Source of the DNA: an uncultured archaeon
Lineage (GTDB): Archaea; Thermoproteota; EX4484-205; JAAOZP01
Direction: 5' to 3'
Assembly: GCA_938045545.1 (NCBI GenBank)
Contig: CALIBN010000017.1
Span: 64,112-128,111, forward strand
Length of the DNA: 64,000 nucleotides
Made by a program: the position numbers and the translations under genes. The stretch's first letter is position 1; the number at the start of each line of letters is the position of its first letter. The notes under the pieces are model-generated. The model saw only the letters and a program-made list of their open reading frames with translations, had not been told where the DNA came from and searched no databases. Positions 8,880 through 19,045 of the stretch are shown here, one piece after another.

Positions 8880-9126
8880 ATGTTCAATGGGCCAGGTAAA
8901 AAGCTGGAGGAAATTGAGAATGCCGTGAGCTTCAGGGTCTACCCGCTAAACGTTGATCCGTTGAGGAGCTTGAGATGGTGAAGGAGGTTGCTGAGCGGCA
9001 CAGCATCAAAGCTAGAATGGGCTTCAGGGTAGCTTGGGTGTAAATGCAGGAACTCACAAGTATCTGACGCTCGGGCTTGAGGGAAGTAAGTTCAGGTTTG
9101 GCTACAAGCCCTATAGAGCAGCTTAG
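8880..9126 (+). pseudogene. Small frameshifted gene, about 80 residues
   Basis: It starts at ATG 8880 with a good ribosome site (GGAGGA 8 bases upstream) and reads MFNGPGKKLEEIENAVSFRV. One shift near 8962 moves to the frame VEELEMVKEVAERHSIKARM. A second shift near 9030 moves to NAGTHKYLTLGLEGSKFRFG and ends YKPYRAA-TAG. Each piece looks like good protein with no internal stop, so this is a recently broken gene (or one with two single-base errors). The family is not recognised; the final segment is reminiscent of archaeal repeated-family proteins, but I cannot confirm it. Bases 9127-9265 after it hold no gene I can support. Confidence 0.45.
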
Positions 9127-9265
9127 TCAAAGGCGGGAGAGCGGAGAGTTATTGCCTAGAGGGATTCGGATGTACGTGGGTCATAGATTTTTCAGGGCGT
9201 CGGATTTTCCAAAAGGGATTCCTAATCCTTATTAGCTACGTGAAAATGTTTAAATCGTTTTCGGC

Positions 9266-10603
9266 TTACTTGCTGGCTATCACCACGTTTCGGAACTTTA
9301 AGGAGGGTGCTGAAACCCCGTAGTCTTGTCTGGTATCGTTGCCAACCATGTCTAAACCGTCTTTAAACATCTCGTAGAAATTGCCCGAGATAACCCCGTT
9401 CTTCACGGGCCTAGCTATCTCGCCGTTCTCAACCACGTATGCGTGGGTTATGGTGGCGTTTAAATGCCCGCTCACAGGGTTCGACATCCATTCTCCTATC
9501 GTGCTCATCACTAGCACACCGTTCCTTGTCTCGCTGATGATCTCTTCAAAGGTTGCGTCTCCGGATTTAAGGTGGAGATGATGTAGAGAGGGCCTCGGCG
9601 CCGTGGAGTAGCCTCTCGACGCGTTGCCAGTGGACTCCCTCCCCTCCCTGTTCGCGGTATAAGTATCGTAGACAAACGTGTTTAGAACACCCTTGCCCAC
9701 TATCGTCAGGTTCCGCGTGGGGAATCCCTCGTCGTCAAAGGGCTTGGAGCCCAGCGTGTTCACGTTGGAACCAAAATCCTCTATAGTGATCTTTTCCGAC
9801 ATTATCTCCATGCCTATCTTTCCGACTAGGGGCGACCTGCCCTCCTGAACGTTCAAAGCTGAAACAGCTGGGCTAAGCATGACGGGTAGCAGGGAGTCTG
9901 AAACCCTGTTGAGCGTCACCACCTCGTACTTCCCGTTGGGTATTGAGCCTGCTTTAACGAACTCTCTGGCTCTCGACCCTGCTTCAACACCCGTCTTCCC
10001 AGCCTCCAGCCTCCTGAGGCTTCTAGCTATACTGTATTCAGAGTAGGTGCCGACTTCACCAGCCTCGTCGACCCTCGCATCTATGTAGAGGAACGCCATG
10101 GTCTCCCTCCTTGTAACCGGCCCACCGTAAGTGTTAGCGTAAGTCGCCTCCATGGCTCTGGACGTCAGGAAGCCTCGGATAGGCTTAGCCTCCCTACAGC
10201 CCTCCTTAACAGAGTCGAAAAGCTCCCTCGCGATGGGAAGCAGGTCCACCGGCGTCGCCTCTGCAGTAGCCTTGTCAAAGGTTTCTCCAATATCCTTTGT
10301 CCCGATCTTCTCATTCATCCCCGCCCATCTTGGGTCGGGTGGAGAAACCCTTGCTATTGAAACAGCAGACCTTACGGCGTTCTCAACACCTGTTTCGCTT
10401 AAATCCTGGGTTCCGACGATGGCTGTAGACTTTCCAACGGCGATCCTGATTCCGAAGGATTTCAGCCTGACAGTCTTCGAAGCCTCAACGTCTCCCGCAA
10501 GGGTTAAGGATGTCTCAGCCGTGCTCAGCAGGAAGGCCTCTGCCTCTGAGGCGCCCAGTTCAACAGCCCTCTTAACAGCCTTCTCAACATCCATCTTAAC
10601 CAC
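9266..10603 (-). CDS. tldE: TldE/PmbA-type metalloprotease partner subunit
   Basis: A 445-residue protein of the TldD/PmbA family, usual length. It lacks the HExxxH zinc motif of TldD, as expected for the TldE half of the heterodimer. Family-typical features are the N-terminal SEAEAFLLSTAETSLTLAGD helix-strand region and the C-terminal GVLVMSTIGEWMSNPVSGHL and GNFYEMFKDGLDMVGNDTRQ segments. The ATG start overlaps the end of tldD by 8 bases, so the pair is translationally coupled. TldD/TldE proteases degrade small or unfolded peptides and, in bacteria, process peptide antibiotics; the archaeal substrate is unknown. Confidence 0.93.
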   Translation of the reverse strand: MVKMDVEKAVKRAVELGASEAEAFLLSTAETSLTLAGDVEASKTVRLKSFGIRIAVGKSTAIVGTQDLSETGVENAVRSAVSIARVSPPDPRWAGMNEKIGTKDIGETFDKATAEATPVDLLPIARELFDSVKEGCREAKPIRGFLTSRAMEATYANTYGGPVTRRETMAFLYIDARVDEAGEVGTYSEYSIARSLRRLEAGKTGVEAGSRAREFVKAGSIPNGKYEVVTLNRVSDSLLPVMLSPAVSALNVQEGRSPLVGKIGMEIMSEKITIEDFGSNVNTLGSKPFDDEGFPTRNLTIVGKGVLNTFVYDTYTANREGRESTGNASRGYSTAPRPSLHHLHLKSGDATFEEIISETRNGVLVMSTIGEWMSNPVSGHLNATITHAYVVENGEIARPVKNGVISGNFYEMFKDGLDMVGNDTRQDYGVSAPSLKFRNVVIASK

Positions 10604-11984
10604 CTCCGACGATGAGCTCCCTAATCATCACGTGGGGTCCCCCGTCTCCAACCCTGGCTAGCTGGTTATCCTTGCCGCAGCCGCCGAAGGCTGAGGTCGT
10701 TATCCTCAGGTCTCTCCCGACTGCTTCAACACCATTAAGCGTTTCAAGTATTGAGCCGGAGATGACTACACCCCTTACCAGCTCGGCAAGCCCCCCCTCG
10801 CGTATCATCCATGAGGGTCCGGCGGAGAAAGTGAATGTTCCGGAAGCGGTGTCAACCTGGCCTCCCGTTGCCCCCCTTCCCAAAATATATATTCCCTCCC
10901 CCACTTCCCTAATGATCTCCTCGAAACCATGATCCCTAGGCGTCATGAAGAAGTTTGTTTGCCTCACGATCGGGAAATGGGTGAAGTCCTGCGCCCTACT
11001 GTTCCCTGAAACAGGCAGGTTAAGCATGCCTGCCGTCTCCCTGCCCGTCATGAAGGATTTTAACACGCCGTTTTCAACGACAACAACCCTCCTTTTAATG
11101 TTGCCCTCGTCGTCAAACGGGACGAAGTATCCCCCCTCAGCAAGACCGTCGTCAACTATTGTCACCGAGGGTGAAGCTATCTCGCTTCCAAGCCTTCCGG
11201 ATAGTATTGAGTCACCTGAGGAAACAAGGTCGCCCTCGCACGCATGCCCAAAAGCCTCGTGAAGTATTAGGCCAACCATCTCCGGGTCGGCAACAGCCTT
11301 AAGCCTACCCGGCGGAGGAAGCGGCGCTCTAACAGCCTCATTAGCCAGCTTGCTGACGCCTAGCGAGAACTCTGCCCAGTTTTTGCCCTCTATGAACTCC
11401 CAGCCGGCTACGGCGGACTCCTGGTCGCCAACCCTCTCCATCGCCCCAGCTTCAAAAGCAACGCTCATATGTCCAAGACCAAGCAATGATGACTCGTATT
11501 CCAGGTCCACCCCGTCGCTCGTAACGACATACCTCCAGTCGCGCTGGACGCCTAACCTAGTTACAGCAGACTTTATCCCCTCTAGGCTCAACCCAGCCTT
11601 ATTAGCCTCTAGTGTAAGACTGACCTTCTCCTCGTCTGAAACATCCTCGGGTTTTTTCCTGCAGGCGGATTTGAAAACCCCTTTGCATGCCTTTCTCTCG
11701 CCAAGCTTCTCCACCTTCCTGGATACTCTGGCTGCGGATATGGCTTTCTCAACAGCCTCCTTGACGCTTTCACGGTTAAGGTCGTTCGTAGACGAGAAGC
11801 CGAACCTGCCGTTGTAAAACACTCTGATGCCCAGCCCGGCTGAGAAAGTCTTGGAAAACTCTTTCAGAACCCCGTTGTCGATCGTGATCAACTCGTAGTT
11901 TGTCCGTTGAGCCCTGGCTTCAACATAGGTCGTGCCAAGTTTTTCAGCTATGTTCAACCCATAGGCCGCAAGCTCCTTCAACAT
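10596..11984 (-). CDS. tldD: TldD zinc protease subunit
   Basis: A 462-residue protein with the zinc motif HEAFGHACEGD (HExxxH, near residue 240) in the context LILHEAFGHACEGDLVSSGD, which identifies the catalytic TldD half. The C-terminus carries GPSWMIREGGLAELVRGVVI and GGCGKDNQLARVGDGGPHVM, typical of the family. It overlaps tldE downstream by 8 bases. It starts at ATG 11984, a short distance from the divergent SppA gene; an AT-rich stretch immediately upstream may hold its promoter. It acts as a heterodimer with TldE in the cytoplasm, with the active site enclosed in the dimer. Confidence 0.95.
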   Translation of the reverse strand: MLKELAAYGLNIAEKLGTTYVEARAQRTNYELITIDNGVLKEFSKTFSAGLGIRVFYNGRFGFSSTNDLNRESVKEAVEKAISAARVSRKVEKLGERKACKGVFKSACRKKPEDVSDEEKVSLTLEANKAGLSLEGIKSAVTRLGVQRDWRYVVTSDGVDLEYESSLLGLGHMSVAFEAGAMERVGDQESAVAGWEFIEGKNWAEFSLGVSKLANEAVRAPLPPPGRLKAVADPEMVGLILHEAFGHACEGDLVSSGDSILSGRLGSEIASPSVTIVDDGLAEGGYFVPFDDEGNIKRRVVVVENGVLKSFMTGRETAGMLNLPVSGNSRAQDFTHFPIVRQTNFFMTPRDHGFEEIIREVGEGIYILGRGATGGQVDTASGTFTFSAGPSWMIREGGLAELVRGVVISGSILETLNGVEAVGRDLRITTSAFGGCGKDNQLARVGDGGPHVMIRELIVGGG

Positions 11985-12096
11985 TTCAACTATTTAAAAA
12001 AACGGGTTAAACAGGCTATTAAGTCTTCCTATGGGCATCGGCCTGTATTGCTCTAAAGGAAATTCTGGTTGCGCCTATTTCGACTGGGAAAAATAG

Positions 12097-12105
12097 TTTT
12101 ATATC
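12097..12105 (+). promoter_or_regulatory. TATA-like box of the SppA gene
   Basis: TTTTATATC lies 36 bases before the TTG codon at 12141. Transcription would start near 12125-12130, just before a GGGAG ribosome-site-like stretch. Confidence 0.45.
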
Positions 12106-12140
12106 TAGTTCTCCCATTCAATAGGGCAGGGAGTTGAGCG

Positions 12141-13811
12141 TTGAGGAGCACCGTGAATGACGGTACTGTTGTTTCAGAGGAGATGCGGATGGGCCGGGGG
12201 AAAGGCTTTAGGGTTTTCTCAATGCTTAAGTCTCGTAGAAAGATGTTGGCTCTGAGCCTCATAATCATTATACTTTTCTCTACCGCAATATACTTTTTAG
12301 CAAGTTTTGTAGCAAGGCCCAGTGTAATAGGCATTCTAAAAGTAGAGGGAGCGCTGCTCACCGGTGACCAGGCTGCCCTATATTCGCAGGCGATAATGGA
12401 GGCAATGTTAAACGACAGTATAAGAGGGATTGTGCTTAAAGTGGATTCTCCAGGAGGCTACGCCGACCTGGTTGAGCAGGTTTACCTGGATCTTTTAGAG
12501 CTGAAAGCTAGGAAGCCGCTCGTAGCCTCAATAACAATGGCCCTGTCTGGAGGCTACTATATTTCCGTCGCCTCAGACTACATATATGCGCATCCGAGCG
12601 CGACTGTGGGGAACATCGGAGTAATCGGTATCGGTCCCCCGATCCTCGTGCCCTCGGAAACTGTTCTCGAGAGCGGTGTGCATAAGGCAACAGGATTCTC
12701 GAGACTACTGTTCTCCTTTAACATGAGCCGGGTTCTTGAAAACTTCGTCAAGGCTGTTGAGCTTGGAAGGGGAAGCAGGCTTAGACTCCCCCCTAACGTG
12801 CTTCGCAGGGGCTCTATATACATGGGGAGCGAGGCTTTGGAAGCCGGGCTCGTCGACGAGCTGGGCTCGGTTGAGAGCGCCCTGAAGAGGGTTGCGCAGG
12901 CAGCCGGGGTGGCTAAGTATTCCGTCGTGGACCTGGTTGAATCAGTGAAGAGCAGGTTTAAAGCTGGGACCAGCTTAGAGGAGCAGGCTCCCTGGGCTAA
13001 CCTGACGGTGGATAAGCTTAAAGAGCTTCACCCACCACCCTCCATCTACTATCTTTACCTTCCTACTAACGCTTCACTCTACTCTTCTTCGGCGGCTGCT
13101 CAAAACTTCGGCGAATGGGCTGGCGTAGATGGTAAAAGCCTGGTTCTAGTCGACATGTCTCACGGCAACAGGGTTACCTACTGGAACCTTGAGGTTTTAG
13201 CTAGGGAGCTTATGCTCAGGAACGCCACAATCTCCCTCGCGACGAGCTGGAACATGCTGGAGTCTAAGCTTGGTTCTGCTGAAGGAGTGTTAATAGCTGC
13301 TCCAACACTGCCCTACTCGGAGGAACAGGTTGAAAGGCTAAGGAGCTTCGTGGAGTCGGGGAAGACACTAGTGATAATGTATGATCCTGCGGAGGAATAC
13401 GTGAAGATCCCGGACCTTACTTGGCCGGTGAACTCCCTATCCATGGGCCTCGGCATATTCTTCAACAGCGGCTATCTTTACGACGAGCACCAGTTCTTCG
13501 GCATGTATAGAAACATATATGTAGAGGACTTCAGGAATCACACGCTCACCCTGAACATCTCTAGAATAGTTTTTTTCACGGCTACAGGTGTTTGTTCAAC
13601 CGGTAAAGGTGTTGCCTGGACTTCTAACACTACTTTCTCATCGGTATCGGAGAAGGCAAAAACTTATGATGTGATTAGCGTCGTTGAGTTAAAAGGGATG
13701 GTCATAGCCATTGGCGACATCACCTTCATGCAGGAGCCCTACTGCTACGTTGAGGATAACTATAGGCTCGTGCAAAACTTAGCCTCCCTTATGACCTCCG
13801 GGGCGAAATAG
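12141..13811 (+). CDS. sppA: SppA-type S49 peptidase with C-terminal fold like DUF4350
   Basis: A 556-residue protein. The TTG start at 12141 is favoured by the promoter position; an ATG at 12183 is the alternative. One membrane anchor (MLALSLIIIILFSTAIYFLA) lies near residues 37-57. Residues 65-270 are an S49 peptidase domain: KVDSPGGYAD, the serine in TMALSGGYYISVAS, the strand ATVGNIGVIG, and a candidate lysine in GVHKATGFS. The last 230 residues (KSLVLVDMSHGNRVTYWNLE, YSEEQVERLRSFVESGKTLV, VVELKGMVIAIGDITF) look like a class-I-glutamine-amidotransferase-like sensing domain of the DUF4350 type. The peptidase probably cleaves signal peptides or membrane fragments with the active site outside. 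The fusion is unusual and the tail's role is unknown. Confidence 0.82.
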   Translation: MRSTVNDGTVVSEEMRMGRGKGFRVFSMLKSRRKMLALSLIIIILFSTAIYFLASFVARPSVIGILKVEGALLTGDQAALYSQAIMEAMLNDSIRGIVLKVDSPGGYADLVEQVYLDLLELKARKPLVASITMALSGGYYISVASDYIYAHPSATVGNIGVIGIGPPILVPSETVLESGVHKATGFSRLLFSFNMSRVLENFVKAVELGRGSRLRLPPNVLRRGSIYMGSEALEAGLVDELGSVESALKRVAQAAGVAKYSVVDLVESVKSRFKAGTSLEEQAPWANLTVDKLKELHPPPSIYYLYLPTNASLYSSSAAAQNFGEWAGVDGKSLVLVDMSHGNRVTYWNLEVLARELMLRNATISLATSWNMLESKLGSAEGVLIAAPTLPYSEEQVERLRSFVESGKTLVIMYDPAEEYVKIPDLTWPVNSLSMGLGIFFNSGYLYDEHQFFGMYRNIYVEDFRNHTLTLNISRIVFFTATGVCSTGKGVAWTSNTTFSSVSEKAKTYDVISVVELKGMVIAIGDITFMQEPYCYVEDNYRLVQNLASLMTSGAK

Positions 13812-13872
13812 ACAACTAACCCAAAAAGCAAAGAAAAGATTTATATTATAAGGCTGTGGATATATCAACGTC

Positions 13873-14276
13873 ATGTCCAAAGTAGAAAAAGATTGAGGGT
13901 ATCGGATCCACATACGCAAAAAAGCTCGGTGAAGTCGGGATCAAAACTACCGATGACCTACTTGAGGCCGGCAGGACGAAAGATGGAAGGAAGGCCTTGC
14001 TGAGAAGACCGGCATTCCGGAAAAGCTATTCCTTGAATGGGTGAACCTCGCAGACTTCTTCGGGATCAAGGGAATTGGAGAGGAATACTCCGACCTGCTT
14101 GAGGAAGCTGGCGTCGACACGGTTGCTGAACTTGCCAGAAGAGACCCGGCGAGCCTCCACGCCAAGATCCTTGAGGTCAATAAGGAGAAAAAGCTCGTGA
14201 GGAGGCCGCCCACGCTAAAGCAGGTACAGACTGGATTGAGCAAGCGAAGAAACTTCCGAGGAAAGTAGAATACTGA
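13873..14276 (+). pseudogene. Helix-hairpin-helix DUF4332-type protein, three indels
   Basis: Reading across frames gives about 134 residues: MSKVEK then EGIGSTYAKKLGEVGIKTTD, later FGIKGIGEEYSDLLEEAGVD, and ending DWIEQAKKLPRKVEY-TGA. The two IEGIG/IKGIG hairpins are the DNA-binding helix-hairpin-helix pattern of DUF4332 proteins. The frame is broken three times by single bases: an extra A at 13888-13892 (A5 run), a missing base near 14000, and a missing base near 14231. No stop or obvious amino-acid decay is visible otherwise. A TATA-like box (TTATATTATA, 13841-13850) lies 23 bases upstream of the ATG, so the gene was leaderless and highly expressed in form. It is either very recently inactivated or contains sequence errors. 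Confidence 0.65.
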
Positions 14277-14298
14277 AAACCGGGCCGCCCAACCCCTA

Positions 14299-14346
14299 GG
14301 TTTCCTTCTCCTTTTTCTAATTTTTCTAATTTTACATATTTTTGAC
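14299..14346 (+). terminator. Oligo-T-rich archaeal terminator candidate
   Basis: Several T runs (TTTTTCTAATTTTTCTAATT and later ATTTTTG) follow the helix-hairpin-helix gene on the plus strand. Archaeal transcription stops at such runs without a hairpin. Confidence 0.4.
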
Positions 14347-14478
14347 TTAGAACCTCCTCTTCCTTGCTATTGTTGATTAAGGGCAACCGAATGCTTAAAA
14401 TTGGTTGGCAAGTGAGAAAAAAGTATCATGGCATTTAACAGGCTTAAGGCAGATAGGTTTGCCGAAGCCGTGGGAGTG

Positions 14479-15660
14479 TCAAGTCACGATTTCCTCAAGC
14501 CTATTATTCGCGGCAGCGTGTTTAATCTCGAGCATCGGCAGGTCCATGGGAGTCTCTATTCTCTCTAATCCGTATTTTCTAAGGAAGCTGAGGTATTTCA
14601 GGGTGAGCCGGCGCATCTCGGGAGAGGTCGGTCCCACGCACGGGCACCCGGGTATCCTTGGACTGACGTCGAAAACGTAGAACTCCAGCCTTTTCTGCTC
14701 AGGGTCTTCAGCATCGTATGCTATTGCTCCCTGAAGCGCGAAAAGCCCTATCATCCCAGGCGGGTACTCCTTTTCACATATCCTTCTGAACTTTTCGGCA
14801 GCCCTGTAGACTAAAGGTTTTAGAGATTCCCTCATCGTCAACCCGTAGTGGCCGACCTCCTCGTTCTTAATAGGCACGTCCAGAGATAACTGACTTTTAG
14901 CAGGTAGCCCGAGTACGCCGTGTAGGTTTGTTTGCTTCCTGTCGTCGAATCCAAGTAGGTCGAAGTCGTCGAAAACGTCTTTCAAAGCCCATCCTTGAAA
15001 GTTAGCGTTAAACTTCTGGCCCAGCACATACTCCTCTATCCTTGCTTTTCTCAATCCCTCCTCGCTTATCACATCCCTTCTGATGAGCTCCTCAACCTTC
15101 TCGTAGTACTCTTGCGGCGAGGAGGCGTAGAAGAATGCTCTTTCAAGCGGCTTCCTCTTCTGCTGAACCTTAACTATCACCAGCCTGTCGATCTCCTCAG
15201 GCTTGCTGAACCTCCGTGGCATTTTTATTCCCGCCTTCTCCAGAAGCCAGTACTGGTTTCTCTCCTCGCCGCGCTCCTCCGCCCTCAGAATCATCCTGTT
15301 GCCGTATAATGGAACCCTGAAGACCTTCTCAATATTATCGTAGCCAACGTAGACTGAGAAAGACCTATTCGGAATAAAAATGGTGCTAAGACTTATCATT
15401 TTCTCCTGAACCTCTTCGCCAACCATGTCTGAGAACCTGTCAACCATTAACACGTGGTCGAAAAGATGCTTGTTATACTTGGCGTACAGCTCCTCCCTGC
15501 CCTTCTGGCATACGACGAGCGTCTTGAAACCCATCGCTTTCGCTGAGACGCCTACCTCCTCCGCTGAATGCGAGCCCAGCACGCCAATGGTTATGTTGCT
15601 GGCGTCGTATTTTGAAACAATTTCCCGAGCCTCCTCCAACCTAACAGTCATGCTGATCAC
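14479..15660 (-). CDS. purP: PurP-family ligase, divergent paralog
   Basis: A 393-residue member of the PurP family (5-formaminoimidazole-4-carboxamide ribonucleotide synthetase, ATP- and formate-dependent). It has the N-terminal ITIGVLGSHSAEE, the ATP-grasp region around RLVIVKVQQKRKPLERAFF, and C-terminal FYVFDVSPRIPGCPCVGPTS. It is longer and more divergent than the copy just upstream (DRLVIVKVQQKR against [14 protein letters not shown]). PurP makes FAICAR in purine synthesis in archaea lacking PurH. The GTG at 15660 or the ATG nine bases inside could be the start. It lies 19 bases downstream of the second purP. Several archaea carry two or more PurP paralogs; which copy is the true FAICAR synthetase cannot be settled here. 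Confidence 0.85.
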   Translation of the reverse strand: MISMTVRLEEAREIVSKYDASNITIGVLGSHSAEEVGVSAKAMGFKTLVVCQKGREELYAKYNKHLFDHVLMVDRFSDMVGEEVQEKMISLSTIFIPNRSFSVYVGYDNIEKVFRVPLYGNRMILRAEERGEERNQYWLLEKAGIKMPRRFSKPEEIDRLVIVKVQQKRKPLERAFFYASSPQEYYEKVEELIRRDVISEEGLRKARIEEYVLGQKFNANFQGWALKDVFDDFDLLGFDDRKQTNLHGVLGLPAKSQLSLDVPIKNEEVGHYGLTMRESLKPLVYRAAEKFRRICEKEYPPGMIGLFALQGAIAYDAEDPEQKRLEFYVFDVSPRIPGCPCVGPTSPEMRRLTLKYLSFLRKYGLERIETPMDLPMLEIKHAAANNRLEEIVT

Positions 15661-15679
15661 TGAATAATGTTTAACCAGG

Positions 15680-16765
<1,086 letters not shown>

Positions 16766-16851
16766 TCAAAAAACCTAAGGAATCAAAACCGTCTCCTACT
16801 TTAAATTAGAGGCGTTCACAGAACCGATTAAGTCCATGTTTCTCCCATTAG

Positions 16852-16860
16852 ATTTATAAA
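16852..16860 (+). promoter_or_regulatory. TATA-like box of the pyrophosphatase gene
   Basis: ATTTATAAA lies about 52 bases before the ATG at 16912. A short leader with a ribosome-site-like AAAGGAGTGG (about 16889) follows, so this gene is probably not leaderless. Confidence 0.5.
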
Positions 16861-16911
16861 CAAGGGTTTTTGTCTCCACGACCCAGTTAAAGGAGTGGCT
16901 AGGGATAAACC

Positions 16912-18963
16912 ATGGGGTGGTTTCAGGCGACGTCGATAGCCGGCTTGGCTGCCGTAGGGTTAGCAGGCTACCTGTATAGGTATGTGGCGAAAGAGGAAAG
17001 CGGCACTGAAAGGATGAAGGAGATTGCGAACGCTATAAAGGAGGGTGCTAAAGCCTATCTTAAAAGGCAGAATTCCACGCTGGCTGTTTTCGTCTTGGTG
17101 ATGGCGATTGTTCTCGGGGTGCTGTACTCTTTCTCCCATGAGAACGTTTACTATGGATTGAGCGTTGCCTCAGCCTATGTGCTAGGCTCCATGTGCTCAA
17201 CTATCGCTGCCTACGTCGGCATGATGGCTGCTGTCGAGGCTAACGTTCGGACTGCTAACTCTGCTAAACAGGGTTTGAAGAAGGCTTTCCCAGTAGCCTT
17301 TTACGGCGGTGCAGTCATGGGGCTTTTCGTCGTCGGCCTTGCTCTCCTAGGCATAAGCTTCCTATTTTATCTTTACAACATTGTCTTCGGCTGGAGTGCC
17401 GAGGACGCGTCAAGCGTTGTCCTAGGGTTCAGCTTCGGGGCCAGTGCCCTCGCGCTCTTCGCCAAGGCCGGTGGAGGAATATATACGAAGACTGCTGACA
17501 TAAGCGCGGACCTCGTTGGAAAGGTTGAGCTAGGTATTCCTGAGGACGATCCTAGGAACCCGGCAGTTATTGCTGACAACGTTGGCGACAATGTGGGGGA
17601 TGTTGCGGGAATGGGGGCTGACCTGGTTGACTCATACATAGCGAGCATCGTCGCCACGATGATCATCGGCGCTGAGCTGCGTGAAGCAGTGTTAACCACG
17701 CTGCCACTAATGATAGCCGCCATAGGCCTTTTCGCCTCGCTAGTAGGTGTCTTCATAGTTAGGCAGAGCATAAAGGGGAACCCTGGCGCGGCGCTCAACA
17801 GGGGCTCGTTCGCCACATGGCTAGTCTTCGCGGTTTTCCTCTTGGTCTTAACCTATTTTTCAGGGCTGGAGGGCAACAGGTGGCTCGGGGTGTTTCTACC
17901 CACGGCCGCGGGTTTAACAGCCGGGGTAATCATCGGAATCACGTCGGACTACTTCACCTCCATAGACAGAATGCCCGCTAGGAAGGTGGCTCAGGCCTCA
18001 GTAACCGGGGCTGCTATAAACATTCTCACAGGCTTCTCCTACGGTATAATCAGCATAGTTCCGTCTGTAATCGGCATCTGCGCCGCTACTCTAGCAGCCT
18101 GGTATCTGGCCGAGGCTTTCGGCGTAAGCCCGTTCTACGGCATTGCGATATCAGCCGTTGGAATGCTCGCAACAGTAGGCATGACTATTGCGGCCGACGC
18201 TTACGGGCCTGTTTCAGACAACGCGAAGGGTATTGCTGAGCAATCCGGCTTGGGGGAGGAGGTTATTGAGATTGCAGACAGGCTTGACGCCGCTGGGAAC
18301 ACTACGAAAGCCATCACGAAAGGTTTCGCCATAGGTGCGGCAGCGCTTACTGTTCTAGCGCTTTTCGCAGCCTATGCTCACCTGGTCGATATTGAAATGC
18401 TTGACCTGATGAAGCCGGGTGTTGTCGTCGGGGTTTTCATAGGCGGGATGATGCCGCCGCTGCTCTCAGCCCTCCTGATACTCGCTGTCGGAAGGAACGC
18501 TGAGCGAATGGTTGAGGAGGTTAGGCGCCAGTTTAAAGAGATCCCTGGCTTGATGGATGGGAGTGCGAAGCCTGATTACGCTAGGTGCGTAGACATCGCT
18601 ACAAAGGGTGCAATAAGAGAGCTGATGCTGCCCTGCTCTTTAGCAATAGTGGTCCCGGTTTTGATCATGGTGCTGCTTGGGAAGGAGGCGCTCGCAGGCT
18701 TCCTCGCAGGCAGCATTGTCACGGGCATAATATTCGCGCTCTTCATGGCCAACTCGGGTGGGCTCTGGGATAACGCTAAGAAATACATCGAGTCTGGGGC
18801 GCACGGTGGGAAAGGCTCGGAGGCGCATAAGGCTGCTGTCACAGGCGACACCGTGGGAGACCCGTTTAAAGACACAGCCGGCCCGTCGTTGAACACTATG
18901 ATCACAGTCATGTCCCTGGTGGCGGAGGTCTTCGCCCCGTTAATACTCTTATTGGCCCAGTGA
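16912..18963 (+). CDS. hppA: Membrane-bound proton-pumping pyrophosphatase
   Basis: A 683-residue, many-membrane-segment protein. The pyrophosphate-binding motifs are intact: [20 protein letters not shown], then [19 protein letters not shown], and near the C-terminus [17 protein letters not shown]. The segment [18 protein letters not shown] has Lys after GNTT where potassium-dependent enzymes have Ala, so this is the K+-independent class. It hydrolyses PPi in the cytoplasm and pumps protons outward, saving energy from biosynthetic PPi. ATG start. It stands as a single gene, 82 bases before a calcium-type P-ATPase in the same orientation. Confidence 0.96.
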   Translation: MGWFQATSIAGLAAVGLAGYLYRYVAKEESGTERMKEIANAIKEGAKAYLKRQNSTLAVFVLVMAIVLGVLYSFSHENVYYGLSVASAYVLGSMCSTIAAYVGMMAAVEANVRTANSAKQGLKKAFPVAFYGGAVMGLFVVGLALLGISFLFYLYNIVFGWSAEDASSVVLGFSFGASALALFAKAGGGIYTKTADISADLVGKVELGIPEDDPRNPAVIADNVGDNVGDVAGMGADLVDSYIASIVATMIIGAELREAVLTTLPLMIAAIGLFASLVGVFIVRQSIKGNPGAALNRGSFATWLVFAVFLLVLTYFSGLEGNRWLGVFLPTAAGLTAGVIIGITSDYFTSIDRMPARKVAQASVTGAAINILTGFSYGIISIVPSVIGICAATLAAWYLAEAFGVSPFYGIAISAVGMLATVGMTIAADAYGPVSDNAKGIAEQSGLGEEVIEIADRLDAAGNTTKAITKGFAIGAAALTVLALFAAYAHLVDIEMLDLMKPGVVVGVFIGGMMPPLLSALLILAVGRNAERMVEEVRRQFKEIPGLMDGSAKPDYARCVDIATKGAIRELMLPCSLAIVVPVLIMVLLGKEALAGFLAGSIVTGIIFALFMANSGGLWDNAKKYIESGAHGGKGSEAHKAAVTGDTVGDPFKDTAGPSLNTMITVMSLVAEVFAPLILLLAQ

Positions 18964-19045
18964 TTTTTCAAAAAGACGTTCTAACAATAGTTAATCTTAT
19001 AAGCTGGTTTCTCCGCGCTTTGCTGAGAATAAGGAGAGGTCATCA

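Noticed and set aside
8880-9126. Assignment to the PaREP2-type archaeal repeat family
   Set aside because: The C-terminal residues look vaguely similar from memory only; no second copy is in the window and I cannot run a search.
6654-9126. Insertion sequence or transposon
   Set aside because: No DDE/serine transposase motif, no terminal inverted repeats and no target duplication could be seen around either island.
14405-14680. Plus-strand frames opposite purP, tldD, hypF, ValRS and other long genes
   Set aside because: They lie antisense to clear genes, have biased residue composition and no motifs; they are shadows of high-information coding strands.
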